Of a stretch of 64,000 nt of DNA, positions 23,551 to 32,444 are shown one piece after another. Origin of the DNA: CAWBUW01 sp963792075 (lineage in GTDB: Bacteria > Chloroflexota > Anaerolineae > Anaerolineales > UBA4823). The notes below the pieces were generated by a model. The model ran no database searches. It was not told the DNA's origin and saw only the letters and a list, made by a program, of their open reading frames with translations. The DNA lies in the NCBI GenBank assembly GCA_963792075.1, contig CAWBUW010000007.1, forward strand, positions 620,001 to 684,000, read 5' to 3'. Numbering within the stretch: the first letter of the stretch is position 1; the number at the start of each line of letters is the position of its first letter. A program made the position numbers and the translations under genes.

Positions 23551-25721
23551 ATTTTAGCTTCCTGCCTAAAGCGCTGGGTCAGGAACCAGGCCTGGCTGTT
23601 GATCGCGGGTTCACCCTCTTTTGGTTTCAATTGGATATAAGTGCCATCCGGCTGCATCAGGCGAGTTTTCACATTATCCTTAAGGTACACTTCCAGGATC
23701 TGGTTGCGGATATGCTGGATCAATTCCGGTGACTGGACAGGGAAGAGTACTTCGACGCGGTAGTCAATGTTTCTTTCCATCAAATCTGCTGAACCGCAAT
23801 AGATCTCTTCCTTGCCGCCGTTGCGGAAATAGAAGATCCGGGAATGCTCCAGGAAGCGGCCGACCACGCTGCGCACGGTGATGTTTTCACTGAACCCAGG
23901 CAGCCCTGGGCGGAGGCAGCACATACCGCGCACGAGCAGGTCCACCTTCACACCCGCTTGCGAGGCTTTGTACAACAATTCGATCATCGGGCGATCCACC
24001 AGCGCATTCATTTTGAGGATCAGGTGTCCGGGCTGACCTTTTTTGGCCCAACTGATCTCACGCTGGATCAGGCTTACCATGCGAGCGCGCAGGTTGATCG
24101 GCGCCACGAGCAGCTTACGGTAATCTTCTTTGCCTGAATAACCCGTGAGGTAGTTGAACAGGTCTGTGGCGTCTGCACCGATCTCATCATCGCAGGTAAA
24201 GATGCCCAGGTCCTCGTACAGGTTCGCAGTAATGGCGTTATAGTTGCCGGTGGCCATGTGCAGGTAGCGCCGGATGCCGTCGCCTTCCTTGCGCACCACC
24301 AGCGCCAATTTGGAGTGCGTTTTCAGGCCAAGCAGGCCATAGATCACGTGTACGCCTTCTTTTTCCAGCATACGGGCCCAGCCGATATTGCTCTCTTCAT
24401 CAAAACGGGCTTTTAGCTCCAGCAGCACCGCCACCTGCTTGCCGTTTTCAGCGGCTTCCAGGAGCGCCTCCACCACGGGTGGGTTGCGCCCCACGCGGTA
24501 TAAGGTCTGCTTGATCGCCAGCACGTCCGGATCCCGCGCTGCAGTGCGCAGGAAGTCCACAACCGGGGCAAAGGAATCGTAGGGGTGGTGAAAGAGGATA
24601 TCACCTTGACGGATCAGGCTGAAAATGCTGCCGTCATCCAGCCCATTCTTAAAAACCGCCGGCAGCGCAGGCTTGAAAGGCGCGTCCTTAAGATCGTAAC
24701 GGTCAATCGCACCGTACAGGCTCATCAAGCTGGAGAGGCCCATCGAGCCATCCAGCGTATATACATCGTTACGGTCCATCTCCAGGTTTTCGATGAGCAG
24801 GTCGCGGATTTGTTCGGACATAGCCGAGTTGATCCTCAAGCGCAGCACCGAGCCAAAGCGGCGCTGGCGTACTGATTGTTCCATTGTTTCCAGCAAGTCG
24901 GAAGCTTCCAGCTCCTGGATGACCATATCCGCGTCTCGCGTCACACGGAACGGGTGCGCTTCCACGACCTGCATGCCAGGAAAGAAGGCATCCAGGTTCG
25001 CCGCAATCACCTGTTCGATCCAGACGAAGTAATGGTGATAAGGCGTGGTGCCATCTTTACGCGCCCCGCCCGAGGAGCGCTTGATTGGGATGAAACGTGG
25101 CAGCGTGCTGGGGACTTTGATGCGTACAAAGTGCTCTTTGTCTTTTCTATCACGGATCAAGACGGCCAGGTTCAAGCTGAGGTTAGAAATGTGCGGGAAG
25201 GGATGCCCGGGGTCAAAGGCCAACGGTGTGACCACTGGGAAGACCACCTCCTTAAAGTAACTTTCCACGCTCTGGCGCTGGCGCTCATTCAATTCTTTAT
25301 AGTCCAGCAGGAAAATCCCTGCCTTTTTGAGCTGCGGCATCAGCTCTTTTAACCAGCAGTCGCGCTCATCCAGCATAAGCTGGATGGCGCCCTTGCGAAT
25401 CGCAGCCAACTGCTGGGCTGGGGTCATGCCATCGTGCGATGGAGTGCTCACGCCCGCATCGATCTGCTTGCGGATGCCCGACACGCGCACCATAAAGAAC
25501 TCATCCAGGTTCGAGGAGACAATCGAGAGGAACTTGACGCGTTCCAGCAGCGGGTTCTGTGGATCCCTGGCCTCGTCGAGCACTCGGCGTTGAAATTCGA
25601 GCAGGCTGAGCTCCCGGTTGAGAAAGAGACGCGGCTCTTCCGGTGCTGGCGGAGCGGCGGGCGCTGAGACAGCCACTTCCTTGGTGGCAGCTTCTTTGGG
25701 GGATGAGTGTTTTACGGGCAT
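23547..25721 (-). CDS. ppk1: Polyphosphate kinase 1
   Basis: The 724 aa enzyme makes inorganic polyphosphate from ATP. Landmarks are FLNRELSLLEFQRRVL after a ~30 aa Pro/Ala-rich extension, SSNLDEFFMVRVSG, the phospho-histidine region GLKTHSKLALVVR, the second conserved His in FLEHSRIFYFRNGG, and NIDYRVEVLFPV near the end. The length matches Ppk1. Its stop overlaps the start of the CHAD gene (ATGA). Upstream lies a hairpin that probably terminates the pst operon. The pst/phoU genes next door indicate a phosphate-storage block. Confidence 0.95.
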   Translation of the reverse strand: MPVKHSSPKEAATKEVAVSAPAAPPAPEEPRLFLNRELSLLEFQRRVLDEARDPQNPLLERVKFLSIVSSNLDEFFMVRVSGIRKQIDAGVSTPSHDGMTPAQQLAAIRKGAIQLMLDERDCWLKELMPQLKKAGIFLLDYKELNERQRQSVESYFKEVVFPVVTPLAFDPGHPFPHISNLSLNLAVLIRDRKDKEHFVRIKVPSTLPRFIPIKRSSGGARKDGTTPYHHYFVWIEQVIAANLDAFFPGMQVVEAHPFRVTRDADMVIQELEASDLLETMEQSVRQRRFGSVLRLRINSAMSEQIRDLLIENLEMDRNDVYTLDGSMGLSSLMSLYGAIDRYDLKDAPFKPALPAVFKNGLDDGSIFSLIRQGDILFHHPYDSFAPVVDFLRTAARDPDVLAIKQTLYRVGRNPPVVEALLEAAENGKQVAVLLELKARFDEESNIGWARMLEKEGVHVIYGLLGLKTHSKLALVVRKEGDGIRRYLHMATGNYNAITANLYEDLGIFTCDDEIGADATDLFNYLTGYSGKEDYRKLLVAPINLRARMVSLIQREISWAKKGQPGHLILKMNALVDRPMIELLYKASQAGVKVDLLVRGMCCLRPGLPGFSENITVRSVVGRFLEHSRIFYFRNGGKEEIYCGSADLMERNIDYRVEVLFPVQSPELIQHIRNQILEVYLKDNVKTRLMQPDGTYIQLKPKEGEPAINSQAWFLTQRFRQEAKI

Positions 25722-25773
25722 CGGCTTTACCCCTTTCGAGTGAGGCCTTGTTTCCCCTCTATTATAGTATAGT

Positions 25774-25820
25774 ATTCATGACATCCGCCAGTCGTAAAGC
25801 TGCTGGTGGATGTCATGAAT
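25774..25820. terminator. Hairpin between pstB and ppk
   Basis: The arms ATTCATGACATCCGCCAG (25774-25791) and CTGGTGGATGTCATGAAT (25803-25820) pair with one mismatch. It probably ends the pst transcript on the minus strand. Minus-strand TATAAT-like boxes just downstream (about 25763-25772) may start ppk. Confidence 0.6.
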
Positions 25821-25825
25821 TATCC

Positions 25826-26581
25826 TTACCCGAACCGTCCTTCGACGTAATCTTCGGTGCGCTGGTCACGCGGGGTGGTGAAGATCGCTTTGCCTGGCGC
25901 ATATTCCACCAGCTCACCTTGCAGGAAGAAAGCCGCCTGGTCCGCCACACGGGCGGCCTGCTGGATGGAGTGTGGGACCAATACAATGGTGTAATCTTTC
26001 TTTAATTCTTGCAGCGACTCTTCAACTTTGCCAGTCGAGATGGGGTCCAGGCCGGAAGTAGGCTCGTCTAACAAGATTACATCCGGCTGCTGGGCCAGGC
26101 AGCGTGCCAGGCACAGGCGCTGTTGCTGCCCGCCCGAGAGCGCTATGGCCGGGTCTTCCAGGCGGTTTTGGACTTCGTCCCATAGTGCGGCCTGACGCAG
26201 GCTTCTTTCCACGGCTTCGTCCAGAACGTCCTTGGATTTGACTCCTGCCAGCTCCAGCCCGTAAGTCAGGTTGCGGCGGATACTGAAGGGCAGCACAACC
26301 GGGCGGGCAAAGACCATGCCTATTTTGCGGCGGAGCTGGATCACGTCCGTAGAGGGCGCCAGGATGTTGATCCCATCCAGCAGGACTTTGCCCGAAACAA
26401 AAACCACATCTGCCAGGTCGTTCAACCGGTTAAGCATGCGCAGAAGCGTGGATTTCCCCCCGCCAGCGGGACCAAACAGAACTGTTATCGAGTGTTCCGG
26501 GATGCGCAGGTTTACATCGCGCAGCGACTCGGTGCCATCCGAATAATTCAGGAAGAGATGATCAATGACGAATTTTTCCAT
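25826..26581 (-). CDS. pstB: PstB-type phosphate ABC transporter ATPase (operon copy, Q-loop altered)
   Basis: The 251 aa ATPase has Walker A GPAGGGKST, signature ALSGGQQQRLCLAR, Walker B VILLDEPTSGLDP and H-loop VPHS. The Q-loop, normally MVFQKP in PstB, reads MVFARP, so the Gln that contacts the gamma-phosphate metal is replaced by Ala. It lies 4 bp after pstA in the pstS-C-A-B operon. The divergent second PstB has a normal Q-loop but an altered signature, so the two could form an asymmetric heterodimer. Phosphate specificity rests on context and PstB-like sequence. Confidence 0.87.
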   Translation of the reverse strand: MEKFVIDHLFLNYSDGTESLRDVNLRIPEHSITVLFGPAGGGKSTLLRMLNRLNDLADVVFVSGKVLLDGINILAPSTDVIQLRRKIGMVFARPVVLPFSIRRNLTYGLELAGVKSKDVLDEAVERSLRQAALWDEVQNRLEDPAIALSGGQQQRLCLARCLAQQPDVILLDEPTSGLDPISTGKVEESLQELKKDYTIVLVPHSIQQAARVADQAAFFLQGELVEYAPGKAIFTTPRDQRTEDYVEGRFG

Positions 26582-26585
26582 GGGG

Positions 26586-27446
26586 TCACCACTGTCGCCG
26601 GGCGCGGGCGCGTGAACGGATGGCGTTGGCGGTCAGGTTCATGCCCAATACAAAGACGATTAAGACCAGCGCCGTGCCATATTGGATTTTGAGCGGCATG
26701 CCGGGCACCTGGGTGGAGATGACAAAAAGATGGTAGGGCAGCGCCATGGTCGCATCCATGGGCGAAGTGGGCAGGCGTGGCAGAAAGAAGGCTGCTACGG
26801 TGAACAGGATGGGGGCAGTTTCGCCTGCGGCGCGTTCCAACCCCAGGATCACCCCGGTCAGGATGCCTGGCAGCGCCTCGGGAAGTACCACATGCCAGAT
26901 GGTTTGCCAACGTGTGCCGCCCAGTGAGATGCTCACCACACGGAAGGATTGTGGCACGGCGCGCAGCGCTTCTTCGGCGGTGCTGATAATCACAGGCAGG
27001 GTCATAATTGCCAGTGTCAGCGAGCCTGCCAGGATGCTGGTACCAAAACGCAGGAAGAGCACGAAGAGGCCCAGTCCAAACAGACCGTACACCACTGAGG
27101 GGATGCCTGCCAGATTGATGATGGCTATACGGATGGTGCGCGTCCAGCGGTTATCCTGGGCGTATTCCGAAAGGTAAATCGCCGCGCCCAGTCCTACCGG
27201 CACAGCAAACACGGCCGTGCCCAGAGTCAGGAAGAAAGTACCTACAATGGCCGGCCAGATGCCGCCGGCGCGCATGCCCTCACGGGGGAAGCCAAAGATG
27301 AACTCGGGCGAGATGGCTCCAATGCCCTGTACCAGGATATACCCCAAGACAAGCACGATGGGTACCACAGTCAGCGCGGCGACGGCGGTGATCAACCCAT
27401 AAGCAATTTGCTGTGTACGCAAGCGGCGAGTGGAAGAGCTGTTCAT
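26586..27446 (-). CDS. pstA: PstA phosphate transport permease
   Basis: The 286 aa permease has about six membrane helices and the binding-protein-dependent transport loop (SFRVVSISLGGTRWQTIWHVVLPEALPGI), the coupling helix to the ATPase. It resembles PstA, including GISPEFIFGFPREGMRAGGIWP-type N-terminal loop content. It overlaps pstC by 4 nt and precedes pstB by 4 bp. Confidence 0.92.
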   Translation of the reverse strand: MNSSSTRRLRTQQIAYGLITAVAALTVVPIVLVLGYILVQGIGAISPEFIFGFPREGMRAGGIWPAIVGTFFLTLGTAVFAVPVGLGAAIYLSEYAQDNRWTRTIRIAIINLAGIPSVVYGLFGLGLFVLFLRFGTSILAGSLTLAIMTLPVIISTAEEALRAVPQSFRVVSISLGGTRWQTIWHVVLPEALPGILTGVILGLERAAGETAPILFTVAAFFLPRLPTSPMDATMALPYHLFVISTQVPGMPLKIQYGTALVLIVFVLGMNLTANAIRSRARARRQW

Positions 27447-28393
27447 GAGAGGATCCGTTCGGAGCGTTTGCGCTGACTGAAGACCACGGCAGAGGCCGTG
27501 ACGTTAATCGCCAGCGAGATCATAAAAAGCACGATGCCGATGAAGAACAACACGTGATAATGGGTGCTGCCATTCGCCACCTCACCCATTTCGGCGGCGA
27601 TGGTAGCCGTCATGGTACGGACAGGCAGGAACAGAGCGTTCAGCCCGGTTGGCATCACAGGCGCATTCCCCGTGACCATCATCACGGTCATGGTTTCGCC
27701 GATGGCGCGGCCAATGCCGAGCATGACCGCAGTGAGCACCCCCGACCGCGCCGCAGGCAGCGTAACGCGCCAGATGGTCTGCCACTCCGTTGCGCCCAGC
27801 GCCAGCGCCGCATCGCGATAAGAGCGCGGCACCGAGTCCAAGGCATCTTCCGCCACGGAGACAATCGTGGGAATGGCAATCCCACCCAGCAGCAGCGAAC
27901 CTGCCAGCGCAGTCAGCCCGGTAGGCAGGTTCAACGCCTGGCGCAGGAAGGGGGATAGGAGCTGCACGCCGAGAAAGCCTAAGACCACAGATGGCAGCCC
28001 GCCGAGCACCTCGACTAGCGGTTTGAGGATCTCGCGTGCCCAGCGCGGGGCGATCTCGGAGATGAAGATGGCGGTAGAAATCCCGATGGGCACCGCCACC
28101 AGCGCTGCCCCCAGCGTGACAACAATCGAGCCGCCGATCAGCGGTAAAATACCAAAATAACTCTCGATGGGATACCAGCGCGTGCTGAGGAGCTGGGACA
28201 GCGACACATCCCCTAAAGCAGCGATGCCGTTACTCCACAAGAAATAAAAGATCAGGCCGACGAAGACGATCGCCGAATATCCCGAGGCTTTAATCGCGCG
28301 TGTGATGATGAATTCAAACGCCTCGCGGGTAGGCTTGAGCTGCCTGAGCCGCTGTGCGATCTCATCCAACGATGGTAGAGTAAGTTTGTTCAT
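27443..28393 (-). CDS. pstC: PstC phosphate transport permease
   Basis: The 316 aa permease has about six membrane helices and the ABC-permease coupling loop SYRDAALALGATEWQTIWRVTLPAARSG. The N-terminal cytosolic stretch of about 45 residues is longer than in many PstC proteins. It overlaps pstS (upstream) and pstA (downstream) by 4 nt each, so translation of the whole operon is coupled. Confidence 0.92.
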   Translation of the reverse strand: MNKLTLPSLDEIAQRLRQLKPTREAFEFIITRAIKASGYSAIVFVGLIFYFLWSNGIAALGDVSLSQLLSTRWYPIESYFGILPLIGGSIVVTLGAALVAVPIGISTAIFISEIAPRWAREILKPLVEVLGGLPSVVLGFLGVQLLSPFLRQALNLPTGLTALAGSLLLGGIAIPTIVSVAEDALDSVPRSYRDAALALGATEWQTIWRVTLPAARSGVLTAVMLGIGRAIGETMTVMMVTGNAPVMPTGLNALFLPVRTMTATIAAEMGEVANGSTHYHVLFFIGIVLFMISLAINVTASAVVFSQRKRSERILS

Positions 28394-29280
28394 TTCTTTA
28401 TGGGCACAAAACCCAGGTTGACGACAATTTGTTGCGCTTCTGGGGATACGATCCAGTCCAGGTAGGCTTTGAGCGCTCCTTCTGGCTGGCCATTGGTGTA
28501 CATGTACAGGTCACGTGCAATGGGGTACTGTCCCTGGTTGACCGAATCGGCAGAGGGGATTACGTAAGGTCCCCCGGCGCTCTTTGACACAGCAACCATT
28601 TTCACTTGAGGGGTCACGTATCCCAGCCCATCGTAGCCGATGGCGTTCGGGTTCTGGCTTACTTCTGAGGTGATCCCCTCCGAAGAGGGTAGCAGGAGCG
28701 TGTCCGTGGCGAACAGGGTTTTATCTTCTTTATTACCCTGGCGGAGTACTTGCTCCAGGAAGTAAACGTGTGTGCCTGAATTGGTTTCACGGGAGAGACG
28801 TACGATAGGCCGGTCCTCACCGCCAACCTCCTGCCAGTTGCTGATCTTGCCGGAGTAGATGGCAGATATTTGTGCAAGGGTCAGTTGGCTGACAGGGTTA
28901 TTCGGGTGGACGATGACGGCGATGGCATCACGGGCAATCACAAATTCGGTAGGCGTGCGTCCTTCCGCCTGGGCTTGCAGGAGCTCTTCGGGCTTGATCT
29001 GCCGGGAAGCGTTGGCGATATCCACCGTACCGTTGATCAGCGCAGCGATCCCGGTGCCCGTGCCGCCTCCTGTAACGGAGATATTCACTTCGGGGTGCGC
29101 TGCTTGATAGGCCTCCGCCCAGGCGAGCGCCAGGTTGACGATGGTGTCTGAGCCTTTGTTTTGGATGTAGGCGGTTTCCTTAGATGGGGAAACAGCGGTT
29201 GTTTCCGCCGTTGGGGCGCTGCTGCAACTGGTCAGCAGCAGGAGGATCAAAAGAATTACTATTCGATAAGTAGCTTTCAT
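28390..29280 (-). CDS. pstS: PstS phosphate-binding lipoprotein
   Basis: The 296 aa solute-binding protein has a lipoprotein signal with lipobox LLTSCSS (Cys19), then the PstS pattern: KGSDTIVNLALAWAEAY, VTGGGTGTGIAALINGTVDIANASR, and SRETNSGTHVYFLEQVL near the phosphate site. A TATAAT (minus strand, 29289-29294) ends 8 nt before the ATG, pointing to a near-leaderless mRNA. The divergent second pstB promoter lies within 25 bp, so both may be co-regulated. No clear Pho box could be assigned by eye. Confidence 0.92.
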   Translation of the reverse strand: MKATYRIVILLILLLLTSCSSAPTAETTAVSPSKETAYIQNKGSDTIVNLALAWAEAYQAAHPEVNISVTGGGTGTGIAALINGTVDIANASRQIKPEELLQAQAEGRTPTEFVIARDAIAVIVHPNNPVSQLTLAQISAIYSGKISNWQEVGGEDRPIVRLSRETNSGTHVYFLEQVLRQGNKEDKTLFATDTLLLPSSEGITSEVSQNPNAIGYDGLGYVTPQVKMVAVSKSAGGPYVIPSADSVNQGQYPIARDLYMYTNGQPEGALKAYLDWIVSPEAQQIVVNLGFVPIKK

Positions 29281-29288
29281 CGTCAGAA

Positions 29289-29322
29289 ATTATACTGTAG
29301 AAGCGGGGTTTGGGGGTAAAAT
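29289..29322. promoter_or_regulatory. Divergent near-leaderless promoters of pstS and the second pstB
   Basis: Minus-strand TATAAT (29289-29294) lies 8 nt before the pstS ATG. Plus-strand TAAAAT (29317-29322) lies 7 nt before the pstB2 ATG. No good -35 boxes are visible for either, which would fit dependence on an activator. Confidence 0.55.
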
Positions 29323-29329
29323 TAGACCC

Positions 29330-30100
29330 ATGACAGAAGTGCTCGCACCCATTTTTGAGATTGAGAAGCTAAATTTTTTTTACGGACCTTCACTTGCGCT
29401 GCACGAGATCAACATGACGATCCTACCACACCAGGTGACTGCGTTGATTGGTCCCTCTGGTTGCGGTAAATCCACTTTCTTGCGCTGCCTTAACCGGATG
29501 AACGATACGATTCCTGAGACACGCGTAGAAGGGTTGATCAAGCTGGAAGGCAAAGATATCTATAGCCCGGATGTTGACCTGGCCTTACTGCGGCAGAGGG
29601 TGGGAATGGTCTTCCAGAAACCCAACCCCTTCCCCACGTCCATTTTCGATAACGTCGCTTTTGGACCGCGTGTCACTGGCTTCTCACTCAGCAAAGATGC
29701 TCTGGCGGACCTAGTGGAGCAATCTCTGCGCCAGGCAGCCCTGTGGGAAGATGTCAAAGAAAACTTGCTGGCTGACGCGCTCAGCCTGTCCCTGGGGCAG
29801 CAGCAGCGGCTGTGTATTGCCCGGGTGCTGGCTATCCGACCTGACGTGATCTTGATGGATGAACCCGCCTCCGCGCTCGATCCGATTGCGACCCTGCACA
29901 TCGAGGAGCTTATCGACCAGCTCAAGCAGTCCTATACTATCGTAATTGTAACTCATAATATGCAGCAAGCCGCGCGAGTCTCCGATGTCACCGGGTTATT
30001 CTGGCTGGGCGAGCTGATCGAGTTCACTGCAACGCAGCGCATGTTCACCCGCCCTGAAAACCAGATTACCGAAGATTACATTACTGGACGGATGGGATAA
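29330..30100 (+). CDS. Second PstB-type phosphate ABC transporter ATPase (signature altered)
   Basis: The 256 aa ATPase is close to PstB: Walker A GPSGCGKST, Q-loop MVFQKPNPFP, Walker B VILMDEPASALDP and H-loop VTHNMQQ. The signature motif, normally LSGGQQQR, reads LSLGQQQR. It is divergent from pstS-C-A-B and followed by phoU (22 bp gap). Its intact Q-loop and defective signature complement the other PstB, which has the opposite pattern. It is either an alternative ATPase for the same permease or half of a heterodimer; the sequence favours the latter but does not prove it. Confidence 0.87.
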   Translation: MTEVLAPIFEIEKLNFFYGPSLALHEINMTILPHQVTALIGPSGCGKSTFLRCLNRMNDTIPETRVEGLIKLEGKDIYSPDVDLALLRQRVGMVFQKPNPFPTSIFDNVAFGPRVTGFSLSKDALADLVEQSLRQAALWEDVKENLLADALSLSLGQQQRLCIARVLAIRPDVILMDEPASALDPIATLHIEELIDQLKQSYTIVIVTHNMQQAARVSDVTGLFWLGELIEFTATQRMFTRPENQITEDYITGRMG

Positions 30101-30122
30101 TTCCCCCGATGGAGGTTTAGCG

Positions 30123-30788
30123 ATGACGGTAAGTTTGCGGTCTTCATTTGATCGAGAGTTAGATCTGATCCGCAGCGATCTGGTTCTGATGAGCCAGAAA
30201 GTGGATTGGGCGATTGAAAGAGCGATCTATGCGCTGGTGGAGCGCGACCAGGAAGCGGCGCGCACCGTGATGTCAAAAGACGAAGAAGTCAATGGCCTGC
30301 GCTTTAAAATCGAGGAAGCCTGCCTGGTACTGATCGCCACGCAGCAGCCAGCGGCGCGGGATTTACGCACTGTGGTTGCCATTATGCACATGGTGATGGA
30401 GCTGGAGCGTATGGGAGATCATGCCGAAGGGATGGCCAAGACCGTCGTTCTAATGTCGAACGAGCCGGTCTTAAAAGTGCCGAAGAAGCTCATCAAGATG
30501 GCGGACCTGAGCAGGCAAATGTTGAAGGATTGCGTGCAGGCGTACCTCAAACAGGATATGGCCTGGGCGCGCTCAATCGCTGCACAAGATTCCGAAGTAG
30601 ATCACCTCTACCGGACTTTGTTCGAGCGCCTGGTCGAATTAATGGCAAAGCATCCCAATTACATTGCCGTGGCAACGTACATGACTTGGTGCGCGCATAA
30701 CCTGGAGCGCATCGCCGATCGGGTGACGAATATCGTTGAGCAGATCATCTTCATGCACACAGGGGATATGCAGGAATTGAATCAATAA
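30123..30788 (+). CDS. phoU: PhoU phosphate signalling regulator
   Basis: The 221 aa all-helical protein has two repeated PhoU three-helix bundles: one with SKDEEVNGLRFKIEEACL and RDLRTVVAIMHMVMELERMGDHAEGMAK, the second with AQDSEVDHLYRTLFERLVE and MTWCAHNLERIADRVTNIVEQ. The E-R-x-x-D-H/R pairs bind metal in PhoU. It dampens phosphate uptake when phosphate is ample. The ATG follows GGAGGTTTAGCG, and a strong terminator hairpin follows the stop. Confidence 0.95.
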   Translation: MTVSLRSSFDRELDLIRSDLVLMSQKVDWAIERAIYALVERDQEAARTVMSKDEEVNGLRFKIEEACLVLIATQQPAARDLRTVVAIMHMVMELERMGDHAEGMAKTVVLMSNEPVLKVPKKLIKMADLSRQMLKDCVQAYLKQDMAWARSIAAQDSEVDHLYRTLFERLVELMAKHPNYIAVATYMTWCAHNLERIADRVTNIVEQIIFMHTGDMQELNQ

Positions 30789-30790
30789 AA

Positions 30791-30831
30791 AAGCAAGTGC
30801 GTGTATGGCGAAGCCGTACGCGCACTTGCTT
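30791..30831. terminator. Hairpin terminator between phoU and the glutaredoxin gene
   Basis: AAGCAAGTGCGTGTATGGC and GCCGTACGCGCACTTGCTT pair across GAA with one mismatch. It sits between convergent genes, with A/T-rich flanks on both sides. Confidence 0.7.
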
Positions 30832-30838
30832 ATGAAAA

Positions 30839-31084
30839 TTAAAGTTTCAGTTTTTCCGATAACTGCCTGTCCGACGGTTCGACCAGGATCGAGCCATCCT
30901 GAAAGACAATCGTGGGCACACTGCGTAACCCCTGGTTGACATTCAGGACAAACTGCTCGGCCTCAGGGTATCGATCTACATCAATCCACTTGAACTCTAT
31001 TTTATGCTGGCGGAAGAAACGTTGGGTACGCAGACAATCACTGCACCAATTGGTGCCGTAGATTAAGATTTCAGGGTCACTCAT
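30839..31084 (-). CDS. Glutaredoxin-like thiol-disulfide protein
   Basis: The 81 aa thioredoxin-fold protein has the active site GTNWCSDCLRTQRFF (CxxC), the cis-Pro loop RSVPTIVF and a short C-terminal helix. This matches NrdH/mycoredoxin-like small redoxins found in bacteria without glutathione. The ATG at 31084 is used rather than an in-frame TTG at 31099. A TATAAT (31091-31096, minus strand) ends 6 nt before it, so the mRNA is probably leaderless. The reductant and the partner are unknown. Confidence 0.85.
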   Translation of the reverse strand: MSDPEILIYGTNWCSDCLRTQRFFRQHKIEFKWIDVDRYPEAEQFVLNVNQGLRSVPTIVFQDGSILVEPSDRQLSEKLKL

Positions 31085-31090
31085 AACCTT

Positions 31091-31096
31091 ATTATA
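31091..31096 (-). promoter_or_regulatory. -10 box, probable leaderless glutaredoxin promoter
   Basis: TATAAT ends 6 nt before the ATG at 31084. A weak TTGCGC lies 18 bp upstream. Confidence 0.5.
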
Positions 31097-31107
31097 CAAT
31101 CATTATA

Positions 31108-31136
31108 TTGACAAGCGCAATTTTCTCGCCTATATT
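31108..31136 (+). promoter_or_regulatory. Promoter of the C39-like peptidase gene
   Basis: TTGACA (31108-31113), 17 bp, TATATT (31131-31136). The leader of about 105 nt ends in AAGGAGG before the ATG at 31246. Confidence 0.65.
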
Positions 31137-31245
31137 ATAAGAAACACGAGGGGCGGCTTGTACGGCTGCGAAGTTGCTGTATAAGTACCCCTACCCCCCG
31201 AAATTGTAGATAGTTCTCACCAAATAGATAGGTAAGGAGGCTTTC

Positions 31246-32436
31246 ATGAAGCAAACAATTCGATGGACTCGGATTGGATTGGCCCTGGCATGCGTCTTTG
31301 GATTAACCTTTGGGGAAGCACAGGCTGCCCAGGATGCGGCCTATTTGACCGGCTTCACAGAATGGCAGGCTTTCTCCGGCTGGTCGATGAGCGGTACCAG
31401 CCTGAATGCACAAGGTGAGTTGGTGCTAGACCCGAGCACAGCCATACTGGAAACCGATCCCTACCCCGCCGGAGGGTATTACGGGGGTAATTTCTATACC
31501 GGCGGAGAGTATCAAGTGGGCGAAGTGACCAGTCCAAGAACACCGGTTAGTTTTGACTTCGATGAACTCATCGCTTCGTGGAACGCCACAACTCCCCCAG
31601 GCACCTGGGTGGAAATCCTGGTCCGTGCCGAACTGGATGGACGGTGGAGCAAGTGGTACAACATGGGGGTTTGGGCCAGCGGTACGGAGACGGTCCGGCG
31701 CCATTCGGTGCGGCTGCAGGGCGACCAGGACGGTTATGTAGCCGTAGATACGCTGGTAATCAGCGCGAAGAAGGCTAATGCGGTAGCTTTCCAGTTAAAA
31801 GTGCGCCTGTTCAGCGTCGACGGCTTGACTTCACCAAGCGTGAGATATCTTTCGGCAGCCTATTCGACGACGGCACCTAAGAAGAGTTCGCCTTCGGCCG
31901 GCGATCCGACAAAGTGGGGCACCTTGCTGGACGTGCCAGAATGCTCGCAAATGGTGTACCCGGACGGTGGGAACGTTTGGTGCAGCCCAACCTCAACTTC
32001 CATGGTTGTGTCTTTCTGGGAAAGCTACACCGGACCGTGTGAGCCTATGGTGCGCGCAGCCGTGGACGGCGTTTATGATTGGATTTACGATGGCCACGGT
32101 AACTGGGTCTTCAATACTGCATACGCTGCCACGCATGGGCTGCACGCCAGTGTGAGGCGCTTCACCAGCATGGATGAGATCGAAGAATGGGTGGCAAACG
32201 GCGTGCCGGTGGTGTTTAGCTTTGCCTGGAACAAGGGCGATCTCACCGGAGCGGCCGTCTCCAGCAGCAGTGGACACCTTTCGGTGATAGTTGGCTTTGA
32301 CAGCCAGGGAAACCCGATCGTTAACGATCCGGCGGCTGCGTCAAACGAAGAGGTCCGGCGTACATACCTGCGCTCCGAGCTTGAAGCTGTATGGCTTGAA
32401 AACTCGGGCGGAACGGTCTACCTGATCTACCCATAA
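31246..32436 (+). CDS. Secreted peptidase C39-like protein
   Basis: The 396 aa protein has a signal peptide (1-27, ending AQAAQ), a beta-rich N-terminal domain (about 30-215) and a C39-like papain-fold domain (about 225-396). The catalytic set is visible: Cys in GNVWCSPTSTSMV, His in SSGHLSVIVGF, and Asp in PIVNDPAAAS. This form is typical of the C39_2 family, whose substrates are mostly unknown; it is not the bacteriocin-processing transporter type, as no ABC domain is attached. It is monocistronic, with its own consensus promoter and a MITE just after the stop. Confidence 0.85.
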   Translation: MKQTIRWTRIGLALACVFGLTFGEAQAAQDAAYLTGFTEWQAFSGWSMSGTSLNAQGELVLDPSTAILETDPYPAGGYYGGNFYTGGEYQVGEVTSPRTPVSFDFDELIASWNATTPPGTWVEILVRAELDGRWSKWYNMGVWASGTETVRRHSVRLQGDQDGYVAVDTLVISAKKANAVAFQLKVRLFSVDGLTSPSVRYLSAAYSTTAPKKSSPSAGDPTKWGTLLDVPECSQMVYPDGGNVWCSPTSTSMVVSFWESYTGPCEPMVRAAVDGVYDWIYDGHGNWVFNTAYAATHGLHASVRRFTSMDEIEEWVANGVPVVFSFAWNKGDLTGAAVSSSSGHLSVIVGFDSQGNPIVNDPAAASNEEVRRTYLRSELEAVWLENSGGTVYLIYP

Positions 32437-32444
32437 TTTAAATT

